Of a stretch of DNA of 64,000 bases, positions 11,184 through 21,132 are shown in pieces. Below the pieces are notes generated by a model, which saw only the letters and a list, made by a program, of their open reading frames with translations, ran no database searches and was not told where the DNA came from. The DNA comes from Streptomyces niveus. GTDB lineage: Bacteria; Actinomycetota; Actinomycetes; Streptomycetales; Streptomycetaceae. The DNA lies in assembly GCF_002009175.1 (NCBI RefSeq), contig NZ_CP018047.1, positions 3,534,001 through 3,598,000 on the forward strand. Direction: 5' to 3'. Every line of letters begins with the position of its first letter. Position 1 is the first letter of the stretch. The position numbers and the translations under genes were made by a program.

Positions 11184-12167
11184 ATGGTTTCAGACCAGGG
11201 CAATTCAGGGCACAGGCACAGGCCCGGCGAACTGTGCGAAGCGGGTAAAAACCTCTACGCGGCAGCCCTGCGCACCGGTCGGCTCTCCCGCTCAGAGGCG
11301 GAAGCGGCACCCTGCCTGCTGGATCTGGCCCTGCTGCGCCCGGATCCGGACGACACCCGATGGCTCCGCCCCGTACCCCCGGCGATCGCGCTCAACCAGC
11401 TCACTCACCCAATCGAGCGGGAGATCCAGGAGCGCCGGCAGCTCGCCGTCTCCCTCGCCGACACCTTCGAACCGTTCATGACCCTCACGACCCTGGACCC
11501 GTCGACGACCCACGCGGTCACCGTGCTCGAGGGGCTCAGCCTCATCAACTCCACCCTGGACCGGGTCACCGCGGAGTGCGCCGAGGAACTCCTCACCGTC
11601 CAGCCGGGAAGCGGACGCCCGCCGGACGCCCTGGAGGAGGCGCTCCGCAGAGTGCACCCGCTGATAAACAAAGGGGTGAAGATGCGCACCCTGTATCAGC
11701 ACACCGCCCGCCATCACCCCTCCACGCTGGCGTACGTGGAACGCGTAGCTCCGCACGGAGTGGAGGTGCGGACGCTCGAAGAGATCATCGAGCGTCTGAT
11801 CATCGTCGACCGGAAAGTGGCCTTCGTACCGGCCAGCAGGGACCGCCAGATCGCTCTCGAACTGCGTCACGAGGGCCTGGTCCAGTATCTCGTCGGCGTT
11901 TTCGAGCAGTTCTGGCTCCACGGGACGCCATGGGACGACCAGCTCTCGTACGCGCCCGAGATCGACGGCATCACCAGCATCCAGCGCTCCATCGCCAAAC
12001 TCCTCATCGACGGCCACGTGGACGAAGCGATCGCGCGCCGACTGGGCATGAACGTCCGCACCTGCCGCGCGCACATCGCCAAACTGAGCACCACTCTCGG
12101 CAGTGGCAGCCGGGCCCAACTCGGCTACCTCATCGCCCAGTCGGGAATCCTGGACCAGGATCACTGA
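11184..12167 (+). CDS. LuxR/TrmB-type HTH regulator 1
   Basis: 327 residues from the ATG at 11184 with GAGGGGGTGG just upstream. The C-terminus (TSIQRSIAKLLIDGHVDEAIARRLGMN, then VRTCRAHIAKL) is a LuxR-type DNA-binding domain. The middle (EELLTVQPG, then MRTLYQHTARHH and IIERLIIVDRKVAFVPAS) resembles the phospholipase-D-like sensor domain of TrmB-like regulators. It starts 129 bp from the divergent secreted-peptide gene, so the shared intergenic region likely contains its targets. Its neighbour at 12,290 is a full-length paralogue. Confidence 0.82.
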   Translation: MVSDQGNSGHRHRPGELCEAGKNLYAAALRTGRLSRSEAEAAPCLLDLALLRPDPDDTRWLRPVPPAIALNQLTHPIEREIQERRQLAVSLADTFEPFMTLTTLDPSTTHAVTVLEGLSLINSTLDRVTAECAEELLTVQPGSGRPPDALEEALRRVHPLINKGVKMRTLYQHTARHHPSTLAYVERVAPHGVEVRTLEEIIERLIIVDRKVAFVPASRDRQIALELRHEGLVQYLVGVFEQFWLHGTPWDDQLSYAPEIDGITSIQRSIAKLLIDGHVDEAIARRLGMNVRTCRAHIAKLSTTLGSGSRAQLGYLIAQSGILDQDH

Positions 12168-12289
12168 GCTTCCGGCGCTCCGGGAGTTGACCGCTCCCGG
12201 ACTTAACAAGACTCCACCCCCGACTAGAATTTGACCACCGTCATGTTGCTGCACTGCAGAAAACGGGGGGTATCCAAATAGCGGAAAAC

Positions 12290-13267
12290 GTGGAGAAACA
12301 GACGCATCCACACGGTGACCGGGAGCTGTGCGAGCCGGCGATCCGCCTCTACACCGAGGCGCTGCGCGCAGGCCGGATCAACCGCGCCGAACTCACGCCC
12401 GCGCCCTGCCTCGCCGAGATGGCACTGCTGTACCCCGATCCGCAGGACGACGCGTGGATGTGCCCGGTGCTGCCGTCTGCGGCCCTGGCGCACCTGCTTC
12501 AGCCCATCACGCGCGAGATCGACGAACGCGTGCGGCTCACCGCGTCCCTGGTCGACTCACTCGCGCCGCTGAGCGCCGTCGTCGCCGAAGACCCCAGCGT
12601 CTCCATCACCGTGCTCGACGGGCACGAGTTGATCGACGCGAAGGTCGGCGAGGCCGCCCGCGCCGCGACGGTGGAGATCCTCACGGTCCAGCCGGGCTTC
12701 AGCCGGGAGCGCAAACTCATGATGGCGGGGCTGGCCCGCTCCCTCGCCGCCATCGAACGAGGCGCCCGGTTGAGGCACTTGTACCAGCACCCGGCGCGCT
12801 ACAGCCCGCACATCAAGGAGTACCTGGAGCAGGTGCCGGCCGACCGGCTGGAGGTACGCACGGTCGAGCAGACCGTCGAACGCCTGATCATCGTCGACCG
12901 CGCCGTGGCCTTCATCCCCGCCAGCGCCAACCGCCACACGGCCCTGGAGATCCGGCACCCCGCCCTGATCACCTATCTCGTCCAGGTCTACGAGGTCCTG
13001 TGGGCCCACGCCACTCCGATGACGGAGCGCCCGCCCACCGTCTCCCCGGACCTGCCCGTCACCTCCGTCCAGCGCAGCATCGCCCGCCTCCTCGTCGAAG
13101 GCACCAGCGACGAGATGGTCGCCCGCAAGATGGGCATCAGCGTCCGCACCTGCCGCTCCCACATAGCCAAACTGACCCAGGCCCTCAACGCCTCCAGCCG
13201 CACCCACCTCGGCGCCCTGCTGATCCAGTCGGGCCTGGTCGAACCCCCGACGAAGACCCACCCGTGA
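12290..13267 (+). CDS. LuxR/TrmB-type HTH regulator 2
   Basis: 325 residues from a GTG at 12290; the ribosome site is weak (a G-run near 12266) and a slightly earlier start is possible. Same architecture as the preceding gene: conserved LCEPAIRLYTEALRAGRI at the N-terminus, ATVEILTVQPGFSR and LRHLYQHPARYSP in the sensor-like region, and VQRSIARLLVEGTSDEMVAR with VRTCRSHIAKL in the LuxR-type HTH. The two regulators are clearly a tandem duplication that has diverged, separated by 122 bp holding a possible promoter. It ends at a strong terminator shared with hspR. Confidence 0.82.
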   Translation: MEKQTHPHGDRELCEPAIRLYTEALRAGRINRAELTPAPCLAEMALLYPDPQDDAWMCPVLPSAALAHLLQPITREIDERVRLTASLVDSLAPLSAVVAEDPSVSITVLDGHELIDAKVGEAARAATVEILTVQPGFSRERKLMMAGLARSLAAIERGARLRHLYQHPARYSPHIKEYLEQVPADRLEVRTVEQTVERLIIVDRAVAFIPASANRHTALEIRHPALITYLVQVYEVLWAHATPMTERPPTVSPDLPVTSVQRSIARLLVEGTSDEMVARKMGISVRTCRSHIAKLTQALNASSRTHLGALLIQSGLVEPPTKTHP

Positions 13268-13273
13268 GCCACC

Positions 13274-13317
13274 GCAGGGCCCGTTGCCCCGGACGTCTCC
13301 GGGGCAACGGGCCCTGC
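13274..13317. terminator. Strong bidirectional terminator
   Basis: Near-perfect 20-bp inverted repeat starting GCAGGGCCCGTTGCCCCGGA with a 4-base loop, between convergent regulator 2 and hspR. Confidence 0.9.
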
Positions 13318-13345
13318 GTCAAGCTCTGGAACCAGGCTCTGGAAC

Positions 13346-13831
13346 CTAGTCCGACGACAGCTTCGGCTTCGGCCGCCACACCACCAGCGCGCTCGTCTGC
13401 TGCACGTCCTGATACGGCACCAGGTCCCGCCGGTACGACGCGTGGACCTGGGCCTCGCGCTGGCGCATCGCCGCCGCCGCGCCGTCCACCGCCGCGCCGA
13501 GTTCCGCCACACGCGCCTGGAGCGCCGCGACCTGGTTCTCCAGCTCGATGATCCGCTTGATGCCGGCCAGGTTGATGCCCTCGTCCTGCGACAACTGCTG
13601 CACCTGCCGGAGCAGTTCGATGTCACGCGCCGAGTAGCGCCTGCCGCGGCCCGCCGTACGGTCCGGTGAGACCAGGCCCAGCCGGTCGTACTGGCGCAGT
13701 GTCTGCGGGTGCAGCCCGGACAGCTGGGCCGCCACCGAGATGACGTAGACGGGCGACTCTTCGGTCAGTTCGTAGGCTCGGTTGAACGATGAGTGCGGTC
13801 GACGCCGCCCGACCCCGTCCATTGGAGTCAC
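13346..13831 (-). CDS. hspR: HspR, MerR-family heat-shock repressor
   Basis: 161 residues from the GTG at 13831, overlapping the dnaJ stop (GTGA); an internal ATG at 13822 is an alternative. MerR-type winged HTH with VYVISVAAQLSGLHPQTLRQ and YDRLGLVSPDRTAGRGRRYS, then a coiled coil (ELENQVAALQARVAELGA). HspR binds HAIR sequences upstream of dnaK and clpB, with DnaK acting as co-repressor in Streptomyces. Last gene of the dnaK operon; transcription ends at the hairpin 13,274-13,317. Confidence 0.97.
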   Translation of the reverse strand: MTPMDGVGRRRPHSSFNRAYELTEESPVYVISVAAQLSGLHPQTLRQYDRLGLVSPDRTAGRGRRYSARDIELLRQVQQLSQDEGINLAGIKRIIELENQVAALQARVAELGAAVDGAAAAMRQREAQVHASYRRDLVPYQDVQQTSALVVWRPKPKLSSD

Positions 13832-15039
13832 GCTCCCTTCGCTGCCTGGAACAGCTCGTCCCGCGGGTTCTCCCCCACGGTCGCCTTCCGGTAGGTCTCC
13901 AGCGCGTCACGGGCCTCGGCGCCGAGATCCTTGGGAACGACCACCTCGACGGTGACCAGGAGGTCGCCACGGCTGCCGTCCTTGCGTACGGCACCCTTCC
14001 CCCGGGCGCGCATCGTACGGCCGTTGGGCGTGCCCGCGGGCAGTTTCAGGGTGACCGCGGGACCGCCCAGCGTCGGGACCTTGACCTCGCCGCCGAGCGC
14101 AGCCTCCACGAAGGTGACCGGCACGGTGACGGTGAGGTTGTCGTCCTTGCGGCCGAAGACCGGGTGCGAGCCGACATGGACGACCACGTACAGGTCGCCC
14201 GCCGGACCGCCGCGCTCGCCGGGAGCGCCCTTGCCGCGCAGCCGGATCCGCTGGCCGTCGCTGACGCCCGCCGGGATCCGGACCTGCATGGTCCGCGAGG
14301 ACTTGGCGCGGCCGCTGCCCTTGCAGACGTCGCACGGGTCCTGGGCGATCAGCCCACGGCCCTTGCAGTCCACGCACGGGTCGGTCAGCGAGAAGCCGCC
14401 GCCCGTGCCGCGCGACACCTGTCCGGTGCCGACGCACGTCGGGCAGACCCGCGGCGAACCGTTCTTGTCGCCGGTGCCCGAACACGCCTTGCAGGGCGCC
14501 TGGCTGGACATCCGCAGCGGGACCGTGGCCCCGTCGACCGCCTCGGTGAAGCTGAGCGTCACCTCGGACTCGATGTCCTGGCCGCGGCGCGGCTGCGTAC
14601 GCGTGCCGGTGCCGGGACCGCCTCTGTTGAAGAGGCCGCCGAACACGTCCCCGAGCCCGCCGCCGAAGCCGCCGGCGCCGCTCTGGCCCTGGGGTCCCTG
14701 GCCGCCGCCCTGGGGGCCGCCTCCGAAGAGGTCGCCCAGATCGAAGTTGAAGGACCCGCCACCACCACCGGCACCGGGGCCGGCCCGGAAGCCGCCACCG
14801 TTGCCGAAGAGCGAGCGGGCCTCGTCGTACTCCTTGCGCCGCTTGGGGTCGCCGAGCACGTCGTTGGCCTCGGAGATCTGCTTGAAGCGCTCCTCGGCCT
14901 TGGCGTCACCCTTGTTGGCGTCCGGGTGGAACTCGCGGGCGAGCTTCCGGTACGCCTTCTTGATCTCGGCCTCGGTGGCGTCCTTGGGGACGCCGAGAAC
15001 CTTGTAGTAGTCCTTCTCCACGAAGTCCTTGGTACTCAT
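13828..15039 (-). CDS. dnaJ: Chaperone DnaJ
   Basis: 403 residues. J-domain at residues ~9-75 with YHP-equivalent FHPDANKGD (HPD motif), a Gly/Phe-rich linker including GGGLGDVFGGLF, four zinc-binding CxxCxGxG motifs (CKACSGTG, CPTCVGTG, CVDCKGRG, CDVCKGSG), and the C-terminal substrate-binding domain. Stimulates DnaK ATPase and delivers clients. It belongs to the DnaJ1 type that sits in the dnaK operon. 99 bp separate it from grpE; it overlaps hspR by 4 bases. Confidence 0.98.
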   Translation of the reverse strand: MSTKDFVEKDYYKVLGVPKDATEAEIKKAYRKLAREFHPDANKGDAKAEERFKQISEANDVLGDPKRRKEYDEARSLFGNGGGFRAGPGAGGGGGSFNFDLGDLFGGGPQGGGQGPQGQSGAGGFGGGLGDVFGGLFNRGGPGTGTRTQPRRGQDIESEVTLSFTEAVDGATVPLRMSSQAPCKACSGTGDKNGSPRVCPTCVGTGQVSRGTGGGFSLTDPCVDCKGRGLIAQDPCDVCKGSGRAKSSRTMQVRIPAGVSDGQRIRLRGKGAPGERGGPAGDLYVVVHVGSHPVFGRKDDNLTVTVPVTFVEAALGGEVKVPTLGGPAVTLKLPAGTPNGRTMRARGKGAVRKDGSRGDLLVTVEVVVPKDLGAEARDALETYRKATVGENPRDELFQAAKGA

Positions 15040-15138
15040 TCCCGACGTCCCTCCTCACTGCCCGTCATGCGTACTGCCCGTCATGGGTACTGTCCATCCG
15101 TACCGCCGTCCGCACGTCCCGTACCGCGGAGCGATACG

Positions 15139-15819
15139 TCAGCCCTCGTCCGGGCCACCGCTCTCCTCGTCCGTGTCCGGCTCGTCGGCGCTCGACGCCT
15201 TCTCCCCGGGCTGGACCCCCGGCTGGGGCTCCGCCACGGCGACGCGAGCGGGCCTGATGGTCCGCTCGCCGAACCGGTACCCAGGCTGCAGGATCGCGAC
15301 GCACGTGTCCTCGGTGACATCCGGCGCGTAGCTGTGCATCAGGGCCTCGTGGATCGTCGGGTCGAAGGGCTCGCCCTCCTTGCCGAACTGCTGGAGGCCC
15401 ATCTTCGCGGCCACCGTCTCCAGCGATTCCGCCACCGACTTGAACCCGCCCACGAGCTCGTCGTGTTCCCGGGCGCGCCCGATGTCGTCGAGCACGGGCA
15501 GCAGCTCGGTGAGGAGGCTCGCGACAGCGATCTCCTTGACCGTGACCCGGTCCCGCTCGACCCGGCGGCGGTAGTTCTGGTACTCGGCCTGAAGACGCTG
15601 GAGGTCTGCCGTGCGCTCACCGAGCGCCGTACGGACCTGGTCCAGCTGAGCGATCAGCGCCGTCTGCGTTGCGTCTTGTTGTACGTCCCCTGCCGGGGGG
15701 CCCGCCGGGCCGGACTCCTTGGCGGAGTCCGGCTCGGCGGCCTTCGGCGCGGCGTCTTCGGGGGTGGCGCCTGAAGGGACGTCGGGCTTCTCTTCGAAGC
15801 CCGGAGTCTCCTCCGTCAC
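15139..15819 (-). CDS. grpE: Nucleotide exchange factor GrpE
   Basis: 226 residues from a GTG at 15819 overlapping the dnaK stop by 4 bases. An acidic disordered N-terminus, a long coiled coil ([20 protein letters not shown]), then the GrpE core with [14 protein letters not shown] and the C-terminal beta domain ([19 protein letters not shown]). It exchanges ADP on DnaK. The Pro/Asp/Glu-rich tail is usual in Streptomyces. Confidence 0.97.
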   Translation of the reverse strand: MTEETPGFEEKPDVPSGATPEDAAPKAAEPDSAKESGPAGPPAGDVQQDATQTALIAQLDQVRTALGERTADLQRLQAEYQNYRRRVERDRVTVKEIAVASLLTELLPVLDDIGRAREHDELVGGFKSVAESLETVAAKMGLQQFGKEGEPFDPTIHEALMHSYAPDVTEDTCVAILQPGYRFGERTIRPARVAVAEPQPGVQPGEKASSADEPDTDEESGGPDEG

Positions 15820-17678
15820 GCGGCACCGTCCTTCTTGGGCTTCTCGTCGTCGACGATCTCGGCGTCCACGACGTCGTCCGCGGCGTCGGTGCCGCCGGCG
15901 GGACCGGCCTGCTCCGTGCCGGGTGCGTCGGTGGCGCCTTCGGCCTGGGCGTTGGCGTACATCGCCTGGCCGAGCTTCTGCGAGACGGCGGCGACCTTCT
16001 CCGTGGCCGTACGGATCTCGGCCGTGTCCTCACCCTTGAGCTTCTCCTTCAGCTCGCCGATGGAGGTCTCGACCTCTTCCTTCACGTCACCGGGGACCTT
16101 GTCCTCGTTGTCCTTGAGGAACTTCTCGGTCTGGTAGACGAGCTGTTCGGCCTGGTTGCGGGTCTCGGCGGCCTCGCGGCGGCGGTGGTCCTCGTCCGCA
16201 TACTGCTCGGCCTCTTCACGCATCCGGTTGACCTCGTCCTTCGGCAGCGAGGAGCCACCGGTGACGGTCATCTTCTGCTCCTTGCCGGTGCCGAGGTCCT
16301 TCGCGGCCACGTGCATGATGCCGTTGGCGTCGATGTCGAAGGCGACCTCGATCTGCGGCACACCGCGCGGGGCGGGCGGCAGTCCGGTCAGCTCGAACAT
16401 TCCGAGCTTCTTGTTGTACGCCGCGATCTCGCGCTCGCCCTGGTAGACCTGGATCTGCACCGACGGCTGGTTGTCCTCGGCCGTCGTGAAGATCTCGGAG
16501 CGCTTCGTCGGGATCGTGGTGTTGCGCTCGATGAGCTTGGTCATGATGCCGCCCTTGGTCTCGATACCAAGAGACAGCGGGGTGACGTCGAGCAGCAGGA
16601 CGTCCTTGACCTCGCCCTTGAGCACACCGGCCTGGAGCGCGGCACCGATGGCCACGACCTCGTCCGGGTTGACGCCCTTGTTGGCGTCACGGCCGCCGGT
16701 GAGCTCCTTGACGATCTCGGCGACGGCGGGCATACGCGTGGAGCCACCGACCAGGACCACGTGGTCGATCTCGGACAGCGCGATGCCGGCGTCCTTGATG
16801 ACGTTGTGGAACGGGGTCTTGCAGCGCTCCAGCAGATCGGCCGTCAGCTGCTGGAACTGAGAGCGCGTGAGCTTCTCGTCCAGGTGCAGCGGGCCCTCGG
16901 CGGAGGCCGTGATGTACGGCAGGTTGATCGTGGTCTCGGTGGAGGACGACAGCTCGATCTTCGCCTTCTCCGCGGCCTCGCGGAGACGCTGGAGAGCCAT
17001 CTTGTCCTTGGCCAGGTCCACGCCGTGACCGTTGGCGAACTGCTTCACCAGGTAGTCGACGACACGCTGGTCCCAGTCGTCACCACCGAGGTGGTTGTCA
17101 CCGTTGGTGGCCTTCACCTCGACGACGCCGTCACCGATCTCCAGGAGCGACACGTCGAAGGTGCCGCCACCGAGGTCGAAGACGAGGATCGTCTGGTCGT
17201 CCTTGTCGAGCCCGTACGCCAGCGCGGCGGCCGTCGGCTCGTTGACGATACGCAGGACGTTGAGGCCCGCGATCTCGCCGGCCTCCTTCGTGGCCTGGCG
17301 CTCGGAGTCGTTGAAGTACGCCGGGACGGTGATGACCGCGTCCACGACCTTCTCACCGAGGTAGGACTCCGCGTCGCGCTTCAGCTTCTGAAGGACGAAC
17401 GCGGACATCTGCTGCGGGTTGAAGTCCTTGCCGTCGAGGTTGATCTTCCAGTCGGTGCCCATGTGGCGCTTGACCGACCGGATGGTCCTGTCGACGTTCG
17501 TGACTGCCTGGCGCTTGGCGACCTCTCCGACGAGCACCTCGCCGTTCTTGGCGAAGGCGACGACGGACGGCGTGGTCCTGGCGCCTTCGGCGTTGGTGAT
17601 GACGGTGGGCTCGCCGCCTTCGAGAACGCTGACGACGGAGTTTGTCGTGCCCAGGTCGATGCCGACCGCACGTGCCAT
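15816..17678 (-). CDS. dnaK: Molecular chaperone DnaK (Hsp70)
   Basis: 620 residues from the ATG at 17678 (GGAGGAATCGAAATG), which gives the family N-terminus [20 protein letters not shown]; the frame is open further upstream across the HAIR boxes and is not coding there. Hsp70 signatures [27 protein letters not shown] and [13 protein letters not shown] are all present, followed by the substrate-binding domain and lid, with an acidic tail. First gene of dnaK-grpE-dnaJ-hspR. Two HAIR boxes directly upstream indicate HspR repression with autoregulation. Confidence 0.99.
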   Translation of the reverse strand: MARAVGIDLGTTNSVVSVLEGGEPTVITNAEGARTTPSVVAFAKNGEVLVGEVAKRQAVTNVDRTIRSVKRHMGTDWKINLDGKDFNPQQMSAFVLQKLKRDAESYLGEKVVDAVITVPAYFNDSERQATKEAGEIAGLNVLRIVNEPTAAALAYGLDKDDQTILVFDLGGGTFDVSLLEIGDGVVEVKATNGDNHLGGDDWDQRVVDYLVKQFANGHGVDLAKDKMALQRLREAAEKAKIELSSSTETTINLPYITASAEGPLHLDEKLTRSQFQQLTADLLERCKTPFHNVIKDAGIALSEIDHVVLVGGSTRMPAVAEIVKELTGGRDANKGVNPDEVVAIGAALQAGVLKGEVKDVLLLDVTPLSLGIETKGGIMTKLIERNTTIPTKRSEIFTTAEDNQPSVQIQVYQGEREIAAYNKKLGMFELTGLPPAPRGVPQIEVAFDIDANGIMHVAAKDLGTGKEQKMTVTGGSSLPKDEVNRMREEAEQYADEDHRRREAAETRNQAEQLVYQTEKFLKDNEDKVPGDVKEEVETSIGELKEKLKGEDTAEIRTATEKVAAVSQKLGQAMYANAQAEGATDAPGTEQAGPAGGTDAADDVVDAEIVDDEKPKKDGAA

Positions 17679-17696
17679 TTCGATTCCTCCAACTGA

Positions 17697-17717
17697 CTTG
17701 AGTGGAACAGGCTCAAG
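17697..17717. promoter_or_regulatory. HAIR box 1 of dnaK operon
   Basis: CTTGAGT, seven bases, GCTCAAG: one mismatch to the HspR consensus; 19 bp upstream of the dnaK start. Confidence 0.88.
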
Positions 17718-17748
17718 GATGCACGACCGATCCCCGGGCGTCAACAGA

Positions 17749-17769
17749 GCTGAGTCGACCAGACTCAAC
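17749..17769. promoter_or_regulatory. HAIR box 2 of dnaK operon
   Basis: GCTGAGT, seven bases, ACTCAAC: imperfect match to the HspR operator, 31 bp beyond box 1. Confidence 0.8.
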
Positions 17770-17922
17770 TATCGTGCGGCTCGATTTCCGTGAACCATCC
17801 GGCAACCGTGCGGTTCCCGCAGGTCCGCGCGCCTTCGGAACTTCTCTCCCCCACTGCGGCACGATCGGTCGGCAAGCGATCGCAAAAGGCGCGATGTCGC
17901 ATACAACGGTCAGGGAGGCCCC

Positions 17923-18495
17923 ATGGTTCCGGACCTGGATCTGGACCCCAAACGCCTGCTCGACCTGACGCTCGGCACACTCCTGCTGGTTCTGGCCGCG
18001 CCGCTGCTGGCCGCCGCCGCCCTCACCCTCGCGTTCTCCCCGCGGCACCCCGGCACCGCCTTCACCCACAGGCGCCTCGTCGGCCTGGAGGGCCGCGTCT
18101 TCACCGCCCGCTCCCTCGCCACCCGCCGGCACCGGCTGGACCTGCTGTCACGCCTGCCCCATGTCGTGAGCGGCGAGATGTCCCTCGTCGGTCCCGCACC
18201 GCTGGCGCCGGGCGACCCCAGGGCCGCGGCGCCGTGGCGACGGTTCGTACGGCCGGGCCTCACCGGCCTCGCACAGGTGCGCCGCCGCTCCCCGATGCCG
18301 TGGGACGAGCCCGCACTGCTCGACCAGCACTACGTGGAACAGCACTGGATCGGCCTCGACCTGCTGATCCTCCTACGTACGCCGGCCGCCGCGCTCGCCC
18401 CGTACGGCGGGGACGCCGCCGTACCGCGCATCCCCGCTCAGGGTCACCTCAGCGACACAGATCACCGGCCACGCGGCTACAGTGCGGCGGGATAA
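17923..18495 (+). CDS. Sugar transferase (bacterial sugar-1-phosphate transferase family, short form)
   Basis: 190 residues. One N-terminal membrane helix (LLDLTLGTLLLVLAAPLLAA) and the C-terminal core of the WcaJ/PglC family: LSRLPHVVSGEMSLVGPAPL (LP.l.nvl.GemslVGPRP motif) and FVRPGLTGLAQV. The family transfers a sugar-1-phosphate onto undecaprenyl phosphate at the membrane. The region between helix and catalytic motifs is shorter than usual, and the canonical Arg of VGPRP is Ala here, so activity is doubtful; it may be a diverged paralogue. Divergent from dnaK. Confidence 0.82.
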   Translation: MVPDLDLDPKRLLDLTLGTLLLVLAAPLLAAAALTLAFSPRHPGTAFTHRRLVGLEGRVFTARSLATRRHRLDLLSRLPHVVSGEMSLVGPAPLAPGDPRAAAPWRRFVRPGLTGLAQVRRRSPMPWDEPALLDQHYVEQHWIGLDLLILLRTPAAALAPYGGDAAVPRIPAQGHLSDTDHRPRGYSAAG

Positions 18496-18604
18496 CTGGG
18501 TACCCTCAGCACAAACCGATTAAGTTACCGCTTAGTAGAACGCTTGGTGGCACCCCTCGACGTGGTGCTGCTCTCCCCACCCTCGCAGGCCCGAGGAGCC
18601 CCCA

Positions 18605-20875
18605 ATGCAACTCGCCGCGATCATCGTGTCGCTGGTGCTGACCGTGGTCGGCGTCGCGCTCATCGCCCGAGCCGTCGCCGAGATCTACCGGTTCGTCAAG
18701 CTCGGCTCGCCCGTACCGGCCGGCAGTCGCACCGACGACCCCAGAGCGCGCACGATCACCCTGGCCAAGGAGTTCTTCGGCCACACGCGGATGAACCGCT
18801 GGGGCGTCGTGGGCTTCGCGCACTGGTTCGTCGCGATCGGCTTCCTGACGCTCGGGCTGACGATCGTCAACGCGTACGGCCAGCTGTTCCAGGCCGACTG
18901 GATCATCCCGTACATCGGCACCTTCCTGCCGTACGAGATCTACGTCGAGTTCATCGCGCTCGCGACGACAATCGGCATCCTCGTACTGATGGCGATCCGG
19001 CTGCTCAACCTGCCCTCGCGGGCCGGCCGCAAGTCGCGCTTCACCGGCTCCACCGCCTGGCAGGCGTACTTCGTCGAGTACGTGATCCTCACCATCGGCC
19101 TCGCGATCCTGATCCTGCGCGGCCTCGAGGGCGCCCTGCACCACGTCGACGGCTACGAGGCCGCCTACTGGGTCTCGTACCCGCTGGTCATGGCGTTCGA
19201 CGGGCTCAGCCTCGGCACCCTCCAGAACCTGGTCTACCTGACCGCCATGATCAAGCTCGGCGTGACGATGATCTGGGCCATCACCCTCGGCCTCAACACC
19301 ACGATGGGCGTCGCCTGGCACCGCTTCCTGGCCTTCCCGAACATCTGGTTCAAGCGCGAGGCCGACGGCGGTACGGCGCTCGGGGCGCTGCGGCCGATGG
19401 TGTCGGACGGCAAGGAGATCGACTTCGAGGACCCGGGCGACGACGACGTCTTCGGTGTCTCGCAGGTCGAGCAGTTCTCCTGGAAGGGCATCCTCGACTT
19501 CTCCACATGCACCGAGTGCGGCCGCTGTCAGTCGCAGTGCCCCGCCTGGAACACCGGCAAGCCGCTGTCGCCGAAGCTCCTGATCATGTCCCTGCGCGAC
19601 CACGCGCACGCCAAGGCGCCGTATCTGCTGGCCGGTGGCGGCAAGACCATGGAGGGCGAGGAGAAGGCGTCGGCGGAGGCCCTGAAGGACGTGCCCGCCG
19701 CCGCCCTCGCGGAGGCCGAGCGCCCGCTGATCGGGACGCTCGAGGAGAATGGGGTCATCGACCCGGACGTCCTGTGGTCCTGCACCACGTGCGGCGCGTG
19801 CGTCGAGCAGTGCCCGGTCGACATCGAGCACATCGACCACATCGTCGACATGCGCCGCTACCAGGTCATGATCGAGAGCTCGTTCCCCTCCGAGGCCGGG
19901 ACGATGCTCAAGAACCTGGAGAAGAAGGGCAATCCCTGGGGCCTCCAGAAGAAGCAGCGTCTGGAGTGGACCAAGGAGGTCGACTTCGAGGTGCCGGTCG
20001 TCGGCCGGGACGTCGAGGACCTCTCGGAGGTCGACTACCTGTACTGGGTCGGCTGCGCGGGCGCCCTTGAGGACCGCGCCAAGAAGACCACCAAGGCGTT
20101 CGCAGAACTGCTCCACATCGCGGGTGTGAAGTTCGCGATCATGGGCGGCGACGAGAAGTGCACGGGCGACTCGGCCCGCCGCCTGGGCAACGAGCCGCTG
20201 TTCCAGCAGCTCGGCCAGGAGAACGTGGCGATGCTGAACATGGCCTACGGCGAGGACGACGAGGATCCGGGGACGAAGAAGCCGAAGTCCTCGAAGAAGA
20301 TCGTCGCGACCTGCCCGCACTGCTTCAACACCATCGCGAACGAGTACCCGCAGCTCGGCGGCGAGTACGAGGTCATCCACCACACCCAGCTGCTCCAGCA
20401 CCTCATCGACGAGGAGAAGCTGATCCCGGTGACCCCCGTCGAGGGTCTGATCACCTACCACGACCCCTGCTACCTGGGCCGGCACAACAAGGTCTACACA
20501 CCGCCGCGCGAGATCATCGCGAAGGTGCCCGGCCTCCGTAACGAGGAGATGCACCGCCACAAGGAGCGCGGCTTCTGCTGCGGCGCGGGCGGCGCGCGGA
20601 TGTGGATGGAGGAGCGGATCGGCAAGCGCATCAACAACGAGCGTGTGGACGAGGCGCTTTCGCTGAACCCGGACATCGTGTCGACGGCGTGCCCGTTCTG
20701 CCTCGTGATGCTGACCGACTCGGTCAACGGCAAGAAGAACGACGGCAAGGCGAAGGAGTCGCTCCAGGTCGTGGACGTGGCGCAGCTCCTGCTGGACTCC
20801 GTACGGACGCCGCCGTCGGACCCGGAGGACACCCCGGAGCCGGCGGAGGAACCGGAGCCGGAGCCCGCGACGTAA
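18605..20875 (+). CDS. Membrane Fe-S oxidoreductase (heterodisulfide-reductase-like, CCG domains)
   Basis: 756 residues. Residues ~1-250 contain about six membrane helices resembling the cytochrome-b/NarI-type domain. The middle has two 4Fe-4S motifs, CTECGRCQSQCPAW and CTTCGACVEQCPVD. The last third has two CCG (cysteine-rich) domains, including HDPCYLGRHN and GFCCGAGGARMWMEERIGKR. This fits the actinomycete iron-sulfur-binding reductase family thought to link electron carriers to the quinone pool. Acidic C-terminal tail. Start ATG at 18605 is 4 bases after the AGGAG of its upstream sequence, so the spacing is tight. Ends before a T-rich terminator. Confidence 0.92.
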   Translation: MQLAAIIVSLVLTVVGVALIARAVAEIYRFVKLGSPVPAGSRTDDPRARTITLAKEFFGHTRMNRWGVVGFAHWFVAIGFLTLGLTIVNAYGQLFQADWIIPYIGTFLPYEIYVEFIALATTIGILVLMAIRLLNLPSRAGRKSRFTGSTAWQAYFVEYVILTIGLAILILRGLEGALHHVDGYEAAYWVSYPLVMAFDGLSLGTLQNLVYLTAMIKLGVTMIWAITLGLNTTMGVAWHRFLAFPNIWFKREADGGTALGALRPMVSDGKEIDFEDPGDDDVFGVSQVEQFSWKGILDFSTCTECGRCQSQCPAWNTGKPLSPKLLIMSLRDHAHAKAPYLLAGGGKTMEGEEKASAEALKDVPAAALAEAERPLIGTLEENGVIDPDVLWSCTTCGACVEQCPVDIEHIDHIVDMRRYQVMIESSFPSEAGTMLKNLEKKGNPWGLQKKQRLEWTKEVDFEVPVVGRDVEDLSEVDYLYWVGCAGALEDRAKKTTKAFAELLHIAGVKFAIMGGDEKCTGDSARRLGNEPLFQQLGQENVAMLNMAYGEDDEDPGTKKPKSSKKIVATCPHCFNTIANEYPQLGGEYEVIHHTQLLQHLIDEEKLIPVTPVEGLITYHDPCYLGRHNKVYTPPREIIAKVPGLRNEEMHRHKERGFCCGAGGARMWMEERIGKRINNERVDEALSLNPDIVSTACPFCLVMLTDSVNGKKNDGKAKESLQVVDVAQLLLDSVRTPPSDPEDTPEPAEEPEPEPAT

Positions 20876-20896
20876 CGCCTTCTTCAGGAAGAGCGC

Positions 20897-20933
20897 GGCC
20901 GGACCTGCCTCGGGGGCGGGTCCGGCCTTTCTT
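20897..20933 (+). terminator. Rho-independent terminator
   Basis: Nine-bp arms GGCCGGACC/GGTCCGGCC followed by TTTCTT, 21 bp after the Fe-S reductase stop. Confidence 0.88.
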
Positions 20934-21132
20934 CTGCCCCCGGGACATCCGCCGGTCGATCGCCCCTGTGATCGGGGACGTCCCTCTCATGTCATCCCTG
21001 GCATGTCATCCCTCGCATCTCATCGCGATCGGTCCGTGATCGCGATTGGTCCGTTTCCTTACCGCAACGCGCGAACTGGAGCATCATGTGGCAGCGAATG
21101 TCATGTGGCGAGACGGATGGGTGGGTGGGGTC

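Noticed and set aside
15669..17696. Long plus-strand frame opposite dnaK
   Set aside because: Antisense artefact of dnaK codon bias.
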